From Bathymodiolus brooksi (Eukaryota > Mollusca > Bivalvia > Mytilida > Modiolidae): a stretch of 64,000 nt of DNA. The DNA lies in NCBI GenBank assembly GCA_963680875.1, contig OY804590.1, positions 18,972,640 through 19,036,639 on the forward strand, written 5' to 3'. The first letter of the stretch is position 1. Every line of letters starts with the position of its first letter. Positions 47,868-59,989 of this stretch are shown piece by piece. Below the pieces are notes generated by a model that made no database searches, was not told where the DNA came from, and saw only the letters and a list, made by a program, of their open reading frames with translations. A program made the translations under genes and the position numbers.

Positions 47868-50641
47868 GCTGCTTCTGGAATAGGTATTAACAACGAGACT
47901 GTTTGGATAGAATAATGCTGCTTGCTTGGATAGAATCATGTTGCTTCTGAACCAGATATTAACAATGAGACTGCTTGGATAGAATCATGCTGCTTCTAGA
48001 CTAGGTATTAACAACGAGACTGCTTGGTTAGAATCGTGCTGCTTCTGGACTAGGTATTAACAACGATACTGCTTGGCTAGAATCGTGCTGCTTCTGAACT
48101 AGGTATTAACAACACGACTGCTTGGTTAGAATCGTGCTGCTTCTGGACTAGGTATTAACAAAGAGACTGCTTGGTTAGAATCATGCTGCTTCTGGACTAG
48201 GTATTAACAACGAGACTGCTTGATTAGAATCGTGCTGCTTCTGGACTAGGTATTAACAACGAGACTGCTTGGTTAGACTCGTGCTGCATCTGGACTAGGT
48301 ATTAACAACACGACTGCTTGGTTAGAATCATGCTGCTTATGGACTAGGCATTAACAACGAGACTGCTTGATTAGAATCGTGCTGCTTCTGGACTAGGTAT
48401 TAACAACGAGACTGCTTGGTTAGAATCATGCTGCTTCTGGACTAGGTATTAACAACCAGACTGCTTAGTTAAATCGTGCTGCTTCTGGACTAGGTATTAA
48501 CAACAAGACTGCTTGGTTAGAATCGTGCCGCTTCTGGACTGTATTAACAACGATACTGCTTGGTTAGAATCGTGCTGCTTCTGGACTAGGTATTAACAAC
48601 GAGACTGCTTGGTTAGAAATGTGCTGTTTCTGGAATAGGTATTAACAACGAGACTGTTTGGATAGAATAATGCTGCTTGCTTGGATAGAATCATGTTGCT
48701 TCTGAACCAGATATTAACAATGAGACTGCTTGGATAGAATCATGCTGCTTCTAGACTAGGTATTAACAACGAGACTGCTTGGTTAGAATCGTGCTGCTTC
48801 TGGACTAGGTATTAACAACGATACTGCTTGGCTAGAATCGTGCTGCTTCTGAACTAGGTATTAACAACACGACTGCTTGGTTAGAATCGTGCTGCTTCTG
48901 GACTAGGTATTAACAAAGAGACTGCTTGGTTAGAATCATGCTGCTTCTGGACTAGGTATTAACAACGAGACTGCTTGATTAGAATCGTGCTGCTTCTGGA
49001 CTAGGTATTAACAACAAGACTGCTTGGTTAGAATCGTGCCGCTTCTGGACTGTATTAACAACGATACTGCTTGGTTAGAATCGTGCTGCTTCTGGACTAG
49101 GTATTAACAACGAGACTGCTTGGTTAGAAATGTGCTGTTTCTGGACTAGGTATTAACAACAAGACTGCTTTGTTAGAATCGTGCCGCTTCTGGACTGTAT
49201 TAACAACGATACTGCTTGGTTAGAATCGTGCTGCTTCTGGACTAGGTATTAACAACGATACTGCTTGGTTAGAAATGTGCTGTTTCTGGACTAGGTATTA
49301 ACAACGAGACTGCTTGGGTAGAATCGTGCTGCTTCTGGACTAGGTATTAACAACGAGACTGCTTGGTTAGAATCATGCTGCTTCTGGACTAGGTATTAAC
49401 AACGAGACTGCTTGGTTAAATCGTGCTGCTTCTGGACTAGGTATTAACAACAAGACTGCTTGGTTAGAATCGTGCCGCTTCTGGACTGTATTAACAACGA
49501 TACTGCTTGGTTAGAATCGTGCTGCTTCTGGACTAGGTATTAACAACGAGACTGCTTGGTTAGAAATGTGCTGTTTCTGGACTAGGTATTAACAACGAGA
49601 CTGCTTGGGTAGAATCGTGCTGCTTCTGGACTAGGTATTAACAACGAGACTGCTTGGTTAGAATCGTGCTGCTTCTGGACTAGGTATTAACAACGAGACT
49701 GCTTGGTTAGAATCGTTCCGCTTCTGGACTGTATTAACAACGATACTGCTTGGTTAGAATCGTGCTGCTTCTGGACTAGGTATTAACAACGATACTGCTT
49801 GGTTAGAAATGTGCTGTTTCTGGACTAGGTATTAACAACGAGACTGCTTGGGTAGAATCGTGCTGCTTCTGGACTAGGTATTAACAACGAGACTGCTTGG
49901 TTAGAATCGTGCTGCTTCTGGACTAGGTATTAACAACAAGACTGCTTGGTTAGAATCGTGCTGCTTCTGGACTAGGTATTAACAACAAGACTGCTTGGTT
50001 AGAATCGTGCTGTTTCTGGACTAGGTATTAACAACGAGACTGCTTGGTTAGAATCGTGCTGCTTCTGAACTAGATATTAACAACGAGACTCTTTGGTTAG
50101 AAATGTGCTGTTTCTGGACTAGGTATTAACAACGAGACTGCTTGGTTAGAATCATGCTGCTTCTGGACTAGGTATTAACAACCAGACTCCTTGGTTAAAT
50201 CGTGCTGCTTCTGGACTAGGTATTAACAACAAGACTGCTTGGTTAGAATCGTGCCGCTTCTGGACTGTATTAACAACGATACTGCTTGGTTAGAATCGTG
50301 CTGCTTCTGGACTAGGTATTAACAATGAGACTGCTTGGTTAGAATCGTGCTGCTTCTGGACTAGGTATTAACAATGAGACTGCTTGGTTAGAATCGTGCT
50401 GCTTCTGGACTAGGTATTAACAATGAGACTGCTTGGTTAGAATCGTGCTGCTTCTGAACTAGGTATTAACAACGAGACTGCTTGGTTAGAATCGTGCTGC
50501 TTCTGGACTAGGTATTAACAACGAGACTGCTTGGTTAGAATCATGCTGCTTCTGGACTAGGTATTAACAACGAGACTGCTTGGTTAGAATCGTACTGCTT
50601 CTGAACTAGGTATTAACAACGAGACTGCTTGGTTAGAATCA
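47868..50641 (+). repeat. 49-bp tandem array, about 56 copies
   Basis: The unit is aacaacgagactgcttggtt, then agaatcgtgctgcttctgga and ctaggtatt. A variant block (gtttggatagaataatgctg) is found at 47901 and 48656, a 755-bp internal duplication. Shorter 46- to 48-bp units recur as sets. Confidence 0.95.
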
Positions 50642-50671
50642 TTATACGTGCGCGAAATGTACATCCGATGT

Positions 50672-50830
50672 CTGTTGCTTCCCTTATCTAGCACTATAAA
50701 AATCCAACTAAGTGCAGACATCATCATCATTTGTTGAATGTTGAATGTAACTTGTTCTCGCCAATATAGCTGAAAAATTGCTCATCTGACAATGTCTCGT
50801 TCACTCATATCTGACAACAACTAAATTGTG
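50672..50830 (+). mobile_element. 5'-truncated SINE
   Basis: It shares gttgcttccc, gcagacatcatcatcat and cttgttctcgccaatatagctgaaaaattg with the fuller SINE at 61668-62014. It has no tRNA-like head. Confidence 0.6.
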
Positions 50831-51690
50831 CTTCTATTTAGGTCACCTGGTCAACGGTCATGTGAGCTTTTATCGTTATTTTACTTTTGTCCGTCGTACG
50901 TCGCAAACTGTTCACATTTAAATACATTTAAGATGGTCGTTATTAATAAAAAAAAGCTAAAATGTTATATCGATTATACATGTACAAACAAGACTTAATT
51001 TGATAAAACAAAATGACATTAAAATCTTTCCAGAAACCATTGATACAATTAAACCAAAAAGGACTGGGATGTGTTCGACAGTCCTGCAATCCATCCAAGA
51101 TAGACGCTGTTACTAAAATATAAATGTTTTTAATGACCAAGCATAATTGAATCAAAGTTTCCGTGGCTTGCTTCCTATTAAAAATGTTGAGGTGCCTCAT
51201 CCTCCATCTAAGATGGCTGCCATGACTAAAATTAAAAAAAAATCTTTAAATGGCAAAGATAACTATTAAGCTGCAATCCACTGAAATCTAAAATTTAGCT
51301 TATTTATCTTATATTCCGACATTTTCTATAACGTTACAAGCCAACGTTAACAGTCTCTGTGAGCCTCTGGTTTTTTTAGTAGGTGCATTTAAGAACAATT
51401 ATAAAAGAGAACATATTAACAGTACTTTCTTATCAGTAAAAATGGAATGTATGAACTTAAGCACCGTAACACTTCACCCTAACGATAATAATCAATGAGT
51501 TCAAATTATGGACATACATGTAAATATACTTGTACATTGTATGATTCACCTGGATTTAAAACAGATTAACGTTGTCCATTAAAACTTCATATATTGATTT
51601 TTATTTTAAAACAGGTCAGGGAAAATACAGACAAATTGGGGACTTGAAAATTCGCATTATTGGTATACTTATTCTACTCAATGATTTATG
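50831..51690. other. Non-coding sequence, nothing recognised
   Basis: AT-rich. Short open frames are present, but none has splice-site support or recognisable products. Confidence 0.4.
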
Positions 51691-51694
51691 GCTT

Positions 51695-51925
51695 GTCGTG
51701 GCCGTGGTCGTATGGTAGTTGGACTTACAACTACCTATGCAATCAGTGCCTATCACCACTGATGTTGCGATTTCGAATCTTGATCCGGCCGAAGTAAACA
51801 ACATTATGTGATAAAGTTTGTCAGTGACTTGCGACAGGTCGGTGGTTTTCTCCGGGTCCTCCGGTTTCCTCCACCAATTAAACTAGTACTGACCACCACG
51901 ATATAACTGAAATATTATCTAACAT
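51695..51925 (+). mobile_element. tRNA-derived SINE, second family
   Basis: Box A-like (ggtcgtatggtagttgg, 51706) and box B-like (gatttcgaatc, 51769) sequences are followed by gacttgcgacaggtc, ggtggttttctccgggtcct and ccggtttcctccacc, then gaccaccacgatataactga. This is the body of a widespread molluscan SINE type as I remember it. Confidence 0.7.
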
Positions 51926-52324
51926 TGTCTATATATAGATTTTTATTAAATTTGAATCAACTCTATAAATATACACATACCTATTGATAGATGATAACTT
52001 TATTACAGTCATAGATTTTTATGTAGTTACGAAAGAAAAATTAAAATTGCATCAGTTAAATTTATAAAAACCAATAGATAATAGATTGATCACGTGGGTA
52101 GATTTAAACGGGTATACCAGAACACATTAATTAGGTTATGTAAACATACTTAGAGCCAGGTAAGACTGTATGTTTATTATTCAAACATGTCTACACGTAA
52201 GAATTCTAAAACAAATTATTTCTTTTTTTAAATTGTACGCGATACATTGTTTCTTTTTTTCCCTTTTTATTCACATTGTTTCTTCGTTAAATATTTAGAC
52301 CAATCGATCGTTTCCATTTAAGGT

Positions 52325-52460
52325 ACCGGTAATCTAATCGAGGATGTTCGCCTCGAGTGCGGTAGATCATGGGTTCGAGTTCCGGTCGAGCCAAACCCCA
52401 AAACTATAAAAGTGGTATGTGTTGCTCTTCTGCTTAGTATACATCATTATGTACTATTCG
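52325..52460 (+). mobile_element. SINE, head part
   Basis: ggtaatctaatcgagga (box A region) and GGTTCGAGTTC (box B, 52372) with gcctcgagtgcggtagatca are close to the head at 61680-61740. The copy fades after about 130 bp. Confidence 0.65.
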
Positions 52461-53062
52461 TATATAGTAGAGTCTCACCTTTCTTGCTATCTGATAAAAG
52501 TTTTATTTAATAATGATAACAGACAGAATCTTGGGGTTAATTAACGTAAGTAGGTAGTTCATTTGCAACATAATTTGTTGATTTTCTAATAACTTTGGCT
52601 GATAGGATACAGAGCAAAAATAAAACCCTGTGTGAATATTCCGATTTAACCCCGCCATACTTTTGTACCTGTCCTAAACCAGGACCTGGAATGCCAACGT
52701 CAGATGTCGCTGTTTTTTTTGCGTTCAGTGAGTTGAGATGAGAGATGGGTGGGGGGGGGGAGGGGGTATGTAAATATTATCATTGAATTTCACTTAGGAT
52801 GGGATGATTTTTCCTTCCTCCTTAATCTAGATATTAATTTCATACAAATTACATACAATCATTGATTCGGGTTTCTATATTAGTAAAACATTTGATTATT
52901 ACTGCCATGTTAACATATTTAGTTAAGACATTCAATGATTTTTTTCTATTTAATACCTGTGTAAATGTTGACGTTTGATGAAGTGCTTTTCATTTAAATT
53001 TAGAAACTGGTAAGAAAAGTTTAAAATAAACATATTTAGTCTTGTTTTTTGTTGTTATACAG

Positions 53063-53101
53063 TCACGTGAAAATGGTAATTTAAGGAGAATTTCTAAAAA
53101 G
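53063..53101 (+). CDS. Candidate 39-nt exon
   Basis: It has a strong acceptor (TTTTTTGTTGTTATACAG) and donor (GTAAGCTTATG). One frame is open through all 13 codons (SRENGNLRRISKK) and phase 0 fits the exon at 55548. It might instead be 5' UTR of that gene, whose first in-exon codon is ATG. Confidence 0.4.
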
Positions 53102-53345
53102 GTAAGCTTATGTAATGGGCTGTTAATTTTAAAAGGTATTTTTACTTACACAAATACACATAAATTAAAAGCAAAACTGTATTTATAACGTGACAGAACT
53201 AATCTTAATCACTAGTTTGATCTAAATTACAATTATTATCAAAGTTTTTCTTTCGTTCTTTCACATTGTCAAATAATAATATTAAACAACACAACAACGT
53301 CATCTATAAGAGTTAGTCATAGTTATTCCGCTCTGGAGTACAACC

Positions 53346-53509
53346 CAGGGGCGGATCCAGGGGGGTGGGGGGCGCACCCGGCGCGCGCCCCCCCTAAAAT
53401 TGGAAAAATTATGATTTTTTGGCGTGTAAAATCGTGCTTTTTCACACGAAATACCCCAACAATTTTTTTAAGTGCGCCCCCCTAACTTGAAATCCTGGAT
53501 CCGCCCATG
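53346..53509 (-). mobile_element. Short inverted copy of the hAT-like MITE
   Basis: Its ends are CAGGGGCGGATCCAG and GGATCCGCCCATG. Its inside (cacgaaataccccaacaatt and ggcgtgtaaaatcgtg) is the reverse of 6325-6734, with a single internal unit. It sits in a 48-bp tandem repeat (ccggtgtggagtacaaccc..., 53544 and 53592) and splits one unit. Confidence 0.75.
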
Positions 53510-53640
53510 CAATCCTACCCTTCTCGTAATGGGTCATATTTTTCCGGTGTGGAGTACAACCCTATCCTTCTCGAAATGGGGCATAGTTTCCCCGGTGTGG
53601 AGTGCAACCCTATCCGCCTCGAAATGGGAAATTATGACTT
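53510..53640 (+). repeat. 48-bp tandem repeat, 2-3 copies
   Basis: ccggtgtggagtacaaccct at 53544 and its relative at 53592, with a partial copy (ctctggagtacaaccc) left of the MITE at about 53330. This shows the MITE landed inside the repeat. Confidence 0.65.
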
Positions 53641-54172
53641 TAGTGGTGATATGTACTGTTGGTTACTACAATTCACACTACTATCATATGTATAAGATAA
53701 CAACAACGACGTCACATTGTTTGGTAAATGATATGTTACAGAGATATCAATTCAGATTCCAATCTGTGCAGGCGTTTTTTTAATTGTTTGTATGTATATC
53801 GGTTCGAGACCCAATTATCAAAACGGGGGTGAATTTGGATTTTAGTAACCGGGTTTACCCTGCCAGATTGTCACAAGCCAGGTTTCCAATGCAATATGTT
53901 GCACTTTTTTTTTAAATTTGTGTTCAATGAATTGAGGTGAGAGGTGGTGTCTAGCTTTGTTAATATTGGTGGAATTGTTGATCATCATTTTGTTTAAACT
54001 TTTTTCATAATTTTTGACAATAGAGTTTTTGAAGCTAAAACATTCAAATGCATTTTCTGTCAACAATATAAACAACAATTAGATGTCATTTAAAAGAGCT
54101 AGTTGGTAACTATGGCAATGATTATTACCACACTCGTACTACATCCGAGGTTCTTGTGGGTACCAGGTGCCT
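53641..54172. other. Non-coding sequence, nothing recognised
   Basis: Contains only short frames without splice or product support. Confidence 0.4.
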
Positions 54173-54395
54173 CTTAGGGAACCACCATTGAACTTTTAGG
54201 GAGGAGGGTGGGTGGCGGAGACTATATTGTGTTCTTCAAATTTGTGTCCCCAAAGTTTAAAGAAAAATAAAATATCTTGACCTGAAAGATGCAAGTAATA
54301 AATAACTATTTATCTAATTTTTGCTTTGTGTGAATAATAAATACTGGTCAGGCAGAAAATATACTCCCCCCTCCCCCATAATGAATGGGCGATAC
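54173..54395. mobile_element. Degenerate relative of the 57121 MITE
   Basis: The left end agggaaccaccattgaactt and a right end ccccctcccccataatgaat resemble the TIRs of the element at 57121-57403. The inside is unrelated or too diverged to align. Confidence 0.4.
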
Positions 54396-54763
54396 ATTAT
54401 AGTCAAGGGAAAAGGAGGATTCGGTTGTGGTTAGGTTAATGGTGATTACTGCCATTTACAGCATTATTTCAGTTATATTGTGATGACCAGTCTTGTTGGT
54501 GGATAATTTTATTGACCTATCGCAAGTCAAAAACAAACGTTACCACAAAAACGTGTAGTCAACACACCCTGCAACAGCGAGCGGATAAAACTCACAAACT
54601 TCACTGTTTGCAAAGGTAAATGTAAATCAAATAACCACACGATCATGCCCACGCCGCTCGCCACAAATAACTTGACATAACATTATTAACACGTATTTTT
54701 GTATTAAGTTTGTTTTTACTTTATTGAAGCACATAACACAAGCAAGCATAGATTATTCAATAT

Positions 54764-54838
54764 CTGGTATAATGGTATATGAACAATAATTCACGGAGGC
54801 GTAGCCGAGATAATTATTTTTCATATACTGATTACCAG
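54764..54838. mobile_element. Small foldback element
   Basis: ctggtataatggtatatgaa and ttcatatactgattaccag are inverted arms around cggaggcgtagccg. It is about 75 bp. Confidence 0.55.
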
Positions 54839-55547
54839 AACATGTATAATTAATTTACCTCGTTATTTCTTTGTCGAGTGTCATAATCATCAATTATCAC
54901 CTACTACTAATTAATGTAATTGCAAGAGATAATTTGCCAAATTTTTTTGGGTCAATTTTCAACATTTTTATGAATGACTTCCTTGCGTGGAAGTGAAGGT
55001 AGAAAATTAAATTGTTATTTGAGTAATTTCATTATTTCAAAATAGATTATGACAAAATGATGTATTTCAAGCATCATTATTTGTTGTGCCCCAAAATATT
55101 AAACACAATGTATTTTTGAAATAAGATAATATTTTTCGTGGGTTGATGCTGTTATTAAACAATGTGGATTTCGTACAGAAAAGAGAGATGATCCAGAGTT
55201 CGAGCGCCGTGTAATGGAAAGCCGCTCGACGAACTTTGTATTTGGTCTGTTATTGCATATAATGCAAATAGTTCCGACAGTGTGGTATTTTTTGTTTTCT
55301 GATTTTATTGCTTTAGCTTTCACTTTGACAACCACTTTAAATCTCCTTGAAACAGACCATTATGACGCAATTTAGATGATTATCAGATTTAAACACGCAC
55401 ACAGTCTAGTCGTGATCTATATGATTTAAAAAAAAATATTGGTACAAAAAGCTAAAACCCGCGACTTAGAAGATTTAAACAAAAATCAGTACCAAACAAT
55501 CAAATGGTCTTTTCGTTATTTAGATGATTTCTTGTTTATTATTTCAG
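54839..55547 (+). other. Sequence upstream of the 456-codon exon
   Basis: A word gttccgacagtgtggtattt at about 55270 matches the dispersed sequence at 36410 and the 28-bp array unit. The stretch ends in a good acceptor TTTATTATTTCAG (55535-55547). Confidence 0.45.
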
Positions 55548-56918
55548 ATGATTTCAACTAAGGTATTATTACGTACTGGCTTCTACAAAGTCTGGAGACC
55601 TGCTGATGGTATCTTTACAAGCATAAATGACATGCTCTGTGAAGATCAGTATAACCAAGTTAACTATGTGTCGACAATAGTACATTTAGAGGAAGCATTA
55701 GAATGTTTTCAAACCAGACGACTAGAAGGCCGAGAAAGCAATGATTTTTCAATGTTAGAAGGTTTAGAAATCAAGGTCATTCGTTTCTCCTGCAGCAAAT
55801 TAAATGAAGAATCAGAATATTTAGAATATGATAATTTATCTGAACGAAAGTGTTATGATGAATCTGTACACGGAAATGTAAAACTCACGATTGACTCCGA
55901 ACATTTCTGCCGAACTAATGCCAACAAACTGGGTAAATTATACTTAATAGAGATCGTAGATATGGATGATTATTCCATTGCGAGGCTTCTTTTGACTTCA
56001 AAACAATATGCAATATTTCCCCAACTAGATTGGAATTCCACCAGCTCTCCAATTTATCTAAATGGTAATCGACTATTTTGTTTGAAATATAATGAAAATT
56101 ATGAAGGTAAAAATGTGAAATATGCAACTGAAATAATGGTTGATAAAGATCATTCGGACATTTGTAGTTATTGGGACGCATGCATTATATCAACGATAAA
56201 TCACGAAGGACACAAACGGTTCCGTTGTAAACGAGTTTTAGATAGGACGCTTAACGTGTGTTTGTCACTTTCAAAAGAAGATAGTCTAGCGGGAATAATA
56301 TTGTGGATGCTAATAAACAAACAATTCGATTTATACAATAAATTTTCAGACGCAACCAAACGGCGACTTTTTGCAATACATAAACGGGAACAAACCGAGA
56401 AGTCATCATGTAAAGTTAATATTCATTCCAAGCACTCTTCAGACTGGAACATATGTGATGTTGAATCTGAATCCGGAAGTAGTAGAAGTGATTCAATTAT
56501 AAGTTCAGACTCTAACACGGACACGGAACTGAATGCAGTCTGTGATTACATTGCTCATAGTTTTTATTCGTCAAGTAGTACTGTTGATATTATATCATTA
56601 CAATACGCTCTTGACAAATGTGCGATAGATACTTGTGGATCTCCTCCCACTAAAAGTGAAATAAAGGCTTGCTTGGTGTTAATGCTAAAGTGGATGAAAG
56701 ATCCTCTGTTGCTCCACAAAGACGTCGACAGACGGATTATTCTTTTGAAAATGATTCCATGTGAGGAATTTCTGACATCAAAATATCAGTCATTGGGGAT
56801 ATGTTCTGATATCATGTGTCCACATGAAAACTATATAATATGCCCGGAAGTAGAACGGATATTATACGGTTATATTTTATTTTCGTTGAAGCGTTGGCTG
56901 AACGAGGATACACATTGA
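55548..56918 (+). CDS. Unrecognised protein-coding exon, 456 codons
   Basis: The frame is open to TGA at 56916. I place the exon start at 55548, directly after TTATTATTTCAG, with an ATG as its first codon (MISTKVLLRTGFYKVWRPAD). The frame is open a little further upstream, but that part looks intronic. The protein is mixed alpha/beta in character and rich in Cys and Tyr. It has an acidic Ser linker at about residues 300-325 (DVESESGSSRSDSIISSDSN) between an N-terminal region of about 290 residues and a C-terminal helical part (ACLVLMLKWMKDPLLLHKDV). There is no signal peptide, membrane segment or family I can name. Codon use and the absence of stops over 1.4 kb of AT-rich DNA argue for a real gene. 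It may be joined to the 39-nt exon at 53063. ATTAAA overlaps the stop region at 56919. Confidence 0.75.
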   Translation: MISTKVLLRTGFYKVWRPADGIFTSINDMLCEDQYNQVNYVSTIVHLEEALECFQTRRLEGRESNDFSMLEGLEIKVIRFSCSKLNEESEYLEYDNLSERKCYDESVHGNVKLTIDSEHFCRTNANKLGKLYLIEIVDMDDYSIARLLLTSKQYAIFPQLDWNSTSSPIYLNGNRLFCLKYNENYEGKNVKYATEIMVDKDHSDICSYWDACIISTINHEGHKRFRCKRVLDRTLNVCLSLSKEDSLAGIILWMLINKQFDLYNKFSDATKRRLFAIHKREQTEKSSCKVNIHSKHSSDWNICDVESESGSSRSDSIISSDSNTDTELNAVCDYIAHSFYSSSSTVDIISLQYALDKCAIDTCGSPPTKSEIKACLVLMLKWMKDPLLLHKDVDRRIILLKMIPCEEFLTSKYQSLGICSDIMCPHENYIICPEVERILYGYILFSLKRWLNEDTH

Positions 56919-57120
56919 ATTAAAATCAATATACTTTTCTTTTTTTTTCTTCTTTTTATACATTCCCGATTTCATACTAAAATTATACGTTTTTGTACAT
57001 GTCTCATACGAGTTATTTCCCCTACGACGGACAAATGGTACCTTGTCTAGCAAGAGCATTGGAAAGGAGAACAAATTGAAGCATAATTTTCTCATAATGT
57101 TTGGATATTTGAACCTTCTA

Positions 57121-57403
57121 AGGGAACGACCATTTAACTTGAAGGGGGGTATGGTTTTTTTTCTAAAAAATATTCTGATTCCCAATGTTGCTGAAAAAAA
57201 TATTCTGATTTTGGTGGAGGAAAAAAAAAATAATCTGATTCAGAGTTTTTGTCATATAACCTAATGTTGAATTCTGAAAAAAAATTTCGCGCTTTGCGCG
57301 ACAAAATAAATAAATATTCTAACTCTCGTGTTGTCCGAAAAAAATAATTCTGAACGAAACGAATAACCATACCCCCCCCCTTCAAGTTAAATGGTCGGTC
57401 CCT
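57121..57403. mobile_element. MITE with about 34-bp TIRs
   Basis: The left end agggaacgaccatttaactt + gaaggggggtatgg is the inverse of the right end (ccatacccc... + ttcaagttaaatggtc + ggtccct). The 283-bp body has repeated aatattctgattt words and a central hairpin cgcgctttgcgcg. It has no coding content. Confidence 0.75.
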
Positions 57404-58842
57404 AAAAATCAATGGATAACTTTATAGCAAATATATATACGATTTATAAGATGTCACAACATTAATACTTTGAACAGATTCAAAGGGAACAATATATGCT
57501 ATTTTCGTTGAACTTTGTTTGACAGAGGATTTTAAAACCCTCCTTAGAGAGAAATAACTAATGTAACACGTATAATGTTAGAATCTAATTAGGAAATGTT
57601 CAAATCGTCTTTTGTGAAATAGTTCGCTTTCAACAGGACAAATAATATTAAAGTTAAATATAATTATGTTGACATTTCTCTTATTTTTGATTAAATACCT
57701 GTGCTTTATCTTATCACAGTTTGTACTATATGGATTGAAAGGTGTTCTGTTTATTTGGTTTTTCCCATGATAAGAATAAACAATGCGGTTTTATTATTTA
57801 TTTACGTTATCGAACATCTTCCTGTTTAAGACATACAGGTAGTTTGTAAATAAATGTATTAATTAAGACATACAGGTAGTTTATAAATAAATGTATTTCT
57901 ATTGTTATTTAACACCAAGGATATGAACAGAATGCTGACGGGGCACGCTGGGGGCGTCCTCTTAAAAATAAACAAAACACATCAAGGTATCATCTGTTGT
58001 AAAATCAGTGACACTATACTTTATATAACTATTAAGATCCTCTGATTTTTAATTTTCAACACAACGCTAATATCTCCTCCACCCCACCTCACTTCCCTCT
58101 CATGCCAAATGCGTCCCCTAAAATAAAACACTGCATCCCCACTTGGATACAAATAAAACTATTATCATAAAGATAACCAAGGATTAAAACGAAAACCTTC
58201 GGAAATTAATTTATTATTTCGTAGCAGTCATGGAGGAAAATCATTGAAGAATAGCATCATTCGACCGACAATGTCAGATACGAAGTACTAAGGAAATTAT
58301 AAAACATGGCACATTGTATATATATTACGCGAATATAATCTCTGGCAAGATATCTCTAGGAAATGTACCAAAAGACAAGAACAATGAAAGCTTCCTTCCT
58401 TTACATGAATTTGTGTCTAAGTGTAATGTTGGATAGTCTCTCATGTCCATTTACATCTATTTCCTTTCTTACTTACTACAAGAAGATTTAAGCGAAAAGA
58501 TATTCACAAACAAATACAAATTCACAGAGAAAGGCAAGTAGTTTATCAAATATTGCAACCGTGGTGTTATGATAATAAATTTCAAACGACATTTAAGAGT
58601 CTTCTACAATATTCTTCCCACCACAATAAAGTTGTAATTAAGTTCATTTATGAAGACTGTACAACCACAGGTGATTTTGAAGAAACATCAGGAATACTGA
58701 AAATGGAAAAGGAGAAGTTCTTAGAAATATCGACGAATATGAAGTGTTCCTAATGAAGTTTCTTTTTACACTGAAAATAACCGTAGCGCATGCGTAGTAT
58801 CAGTGGCGGTGTCGTACAATGTTTAGCTACTCTGCAAGAAGA
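57404..58842. other. Non-coding sequence with a 39-bp tandem duplication
   Basis: taagacatacaggtagttt + (g/a)taaataaatgtatt occurs twice at 57825-57895. A 66-codon frame at 58553-58753 has no supporting splice signals or recognisable product. Nothing else stands out. Confidence 0.4.
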
Positions 58843-58966
58843 GTTTGAAGATAACAAAGGGGCAATCAGAATCCTTATATCGCAGAAGAAAAGACAAAGC
58901 AATGGCCAAAGGAAAAAGTACAAAAGGACAAACAACGATCTACAAAACATACATATAAAACTAAAG
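58843..58966 (-). mobile_element. Retroelement 3' end, part 1 (split by a LINE)
   Basis: One terminal unit (gaagataacaaaggggcaat) plus the adjoining 3' UTR (caatggccaaaggaaaaagt; aacaacgatctacaaaac) matches 60975-61098. It stops exactly at aactaaag, where the LINE begins. The rest of this copy resumes at 60171. Confidence 0.75.
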
Positions 58967-58973
58967 TTTCCCA

Positions 58974-59552
58974 CCACTGGAATATTACGGAATACAAACC
59001 CATACTCTAAACTGGATTCAGGCATTTTTATCAGATAGAACACAAACAGTAGTAATCGATGGAGTAACATCTAACACAGTGCCAGTAACATCAGGCGTTC
59101 CACAGGGTACAGTACTCGATCCAATTCTTTTTCTAATTTATATCAATGACTTTCCGGAATATCTTACACACAGCAAACTAAGACTCTTTGCAGATGACAG
59201 TATCATTTATAAAGAAATAACATGTCAGGACGACTGCAAGAAACTACAATCTGACCTTGATGCAGCTGCAAGGTGGGAAGCCGATTGGCTTATGGCTTTC
59301 CACCCAGATAAATGTACAGTACTCACCATCACTCAAAAGAAAACACCCTTCAAACATGACTATATACTTCACAATCACATTCTCGAACCAGTAACTTCAG
59401 CAAAATACCTTGGAGTTACACTACAATCTAACCTTAAATGGAACACCCACATCGACAATATCACTTCAAATGGAAATAAATCTCTCGGATACTTAGAAAG
59501 AAATTTACAGATATCAAACCCTGAAGTAAAATCTCGGCATACCAAGCACTAG
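58974..59552 (+). pseudogene. LINE reverse-transcriptase fragment
   Basis: The product runs from LEYYGIQTHTLNWIQAFLSD through SGVPQGTVLDPILFLIYIND (RT motifs around the palm) to RLFADDSIIY, with the catalytic FADD at 59187-59198. It then goes to the thumb (KYLGVTLQSNLKWNTHI). The 5' end is truncated and the N-terminal RT and endonuclease domains are missing. One missing base near 59540 shifts the frame, and a false stop follows at 59550-59552. Confidence 0.8.
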
Positions 59553-59989
59553 TGAGGCCAAAACTTCAATACAGCTGTAGTATCTGGGACCCTTATACAC
59601 ATGACAACATAAACATGGTTCAAAGACGAGCTGCTCGCTATGTTCAAAACAATTACCATAATACTAGCAGTGTCACTTCAATGATTGACACTCTAGGTTG
59701 GCCAACTTTAGCTGAGCGCCGTCTTAAAACCAGATTGATCATGTTGTTTAAAATAACACACGCTTTAATTGCTATCCCAAACATCATACTGATCCCAACT
59801 GACAGCAGAACTAGAAAATCACACAATCAGACATTTAGGCATATAACAACACAAAAAGATACATACAAATGGTCATTTTTTCCACACACTATAGTACAAT
59901 GGAACATCTTCCCACAGACAATTATCTCAAGTCCATCTATAGACTCTTTTAGAGAACAGCTAACACCCGCTGTTCTCTTAAACATTTAA
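59541..59989 (+). pseudogene. LINE reverse-transcriptase protein, C-terminal part after the frame break
   Basis: It continues in the next frame as YQALVRPKLQYSCSIWDPYT, then VQRRAARYVQNNY and LGWPTLAERRLKTRL. This is the usual C-terminus of Jockey/CR1-type LINE proteins. It ends at 59989. It is one polypeptide with the preceding fragment in the intact family, broken here by a one-base deletion. Confidence 0.8.

Noticed and set aside
52090..52159. Non-coding first exon for the 456-codon gene (donor-like ccag|gtaaga at 52160).
   Set aside because: The only evidence is one donor-like site and a nearby CACGTG, which is too little to list as a feature.
58553..58753. A 66-codon plus-strand frame that could be a last exon.
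   Set aside because: No convincing acceptor or partner exon was found.
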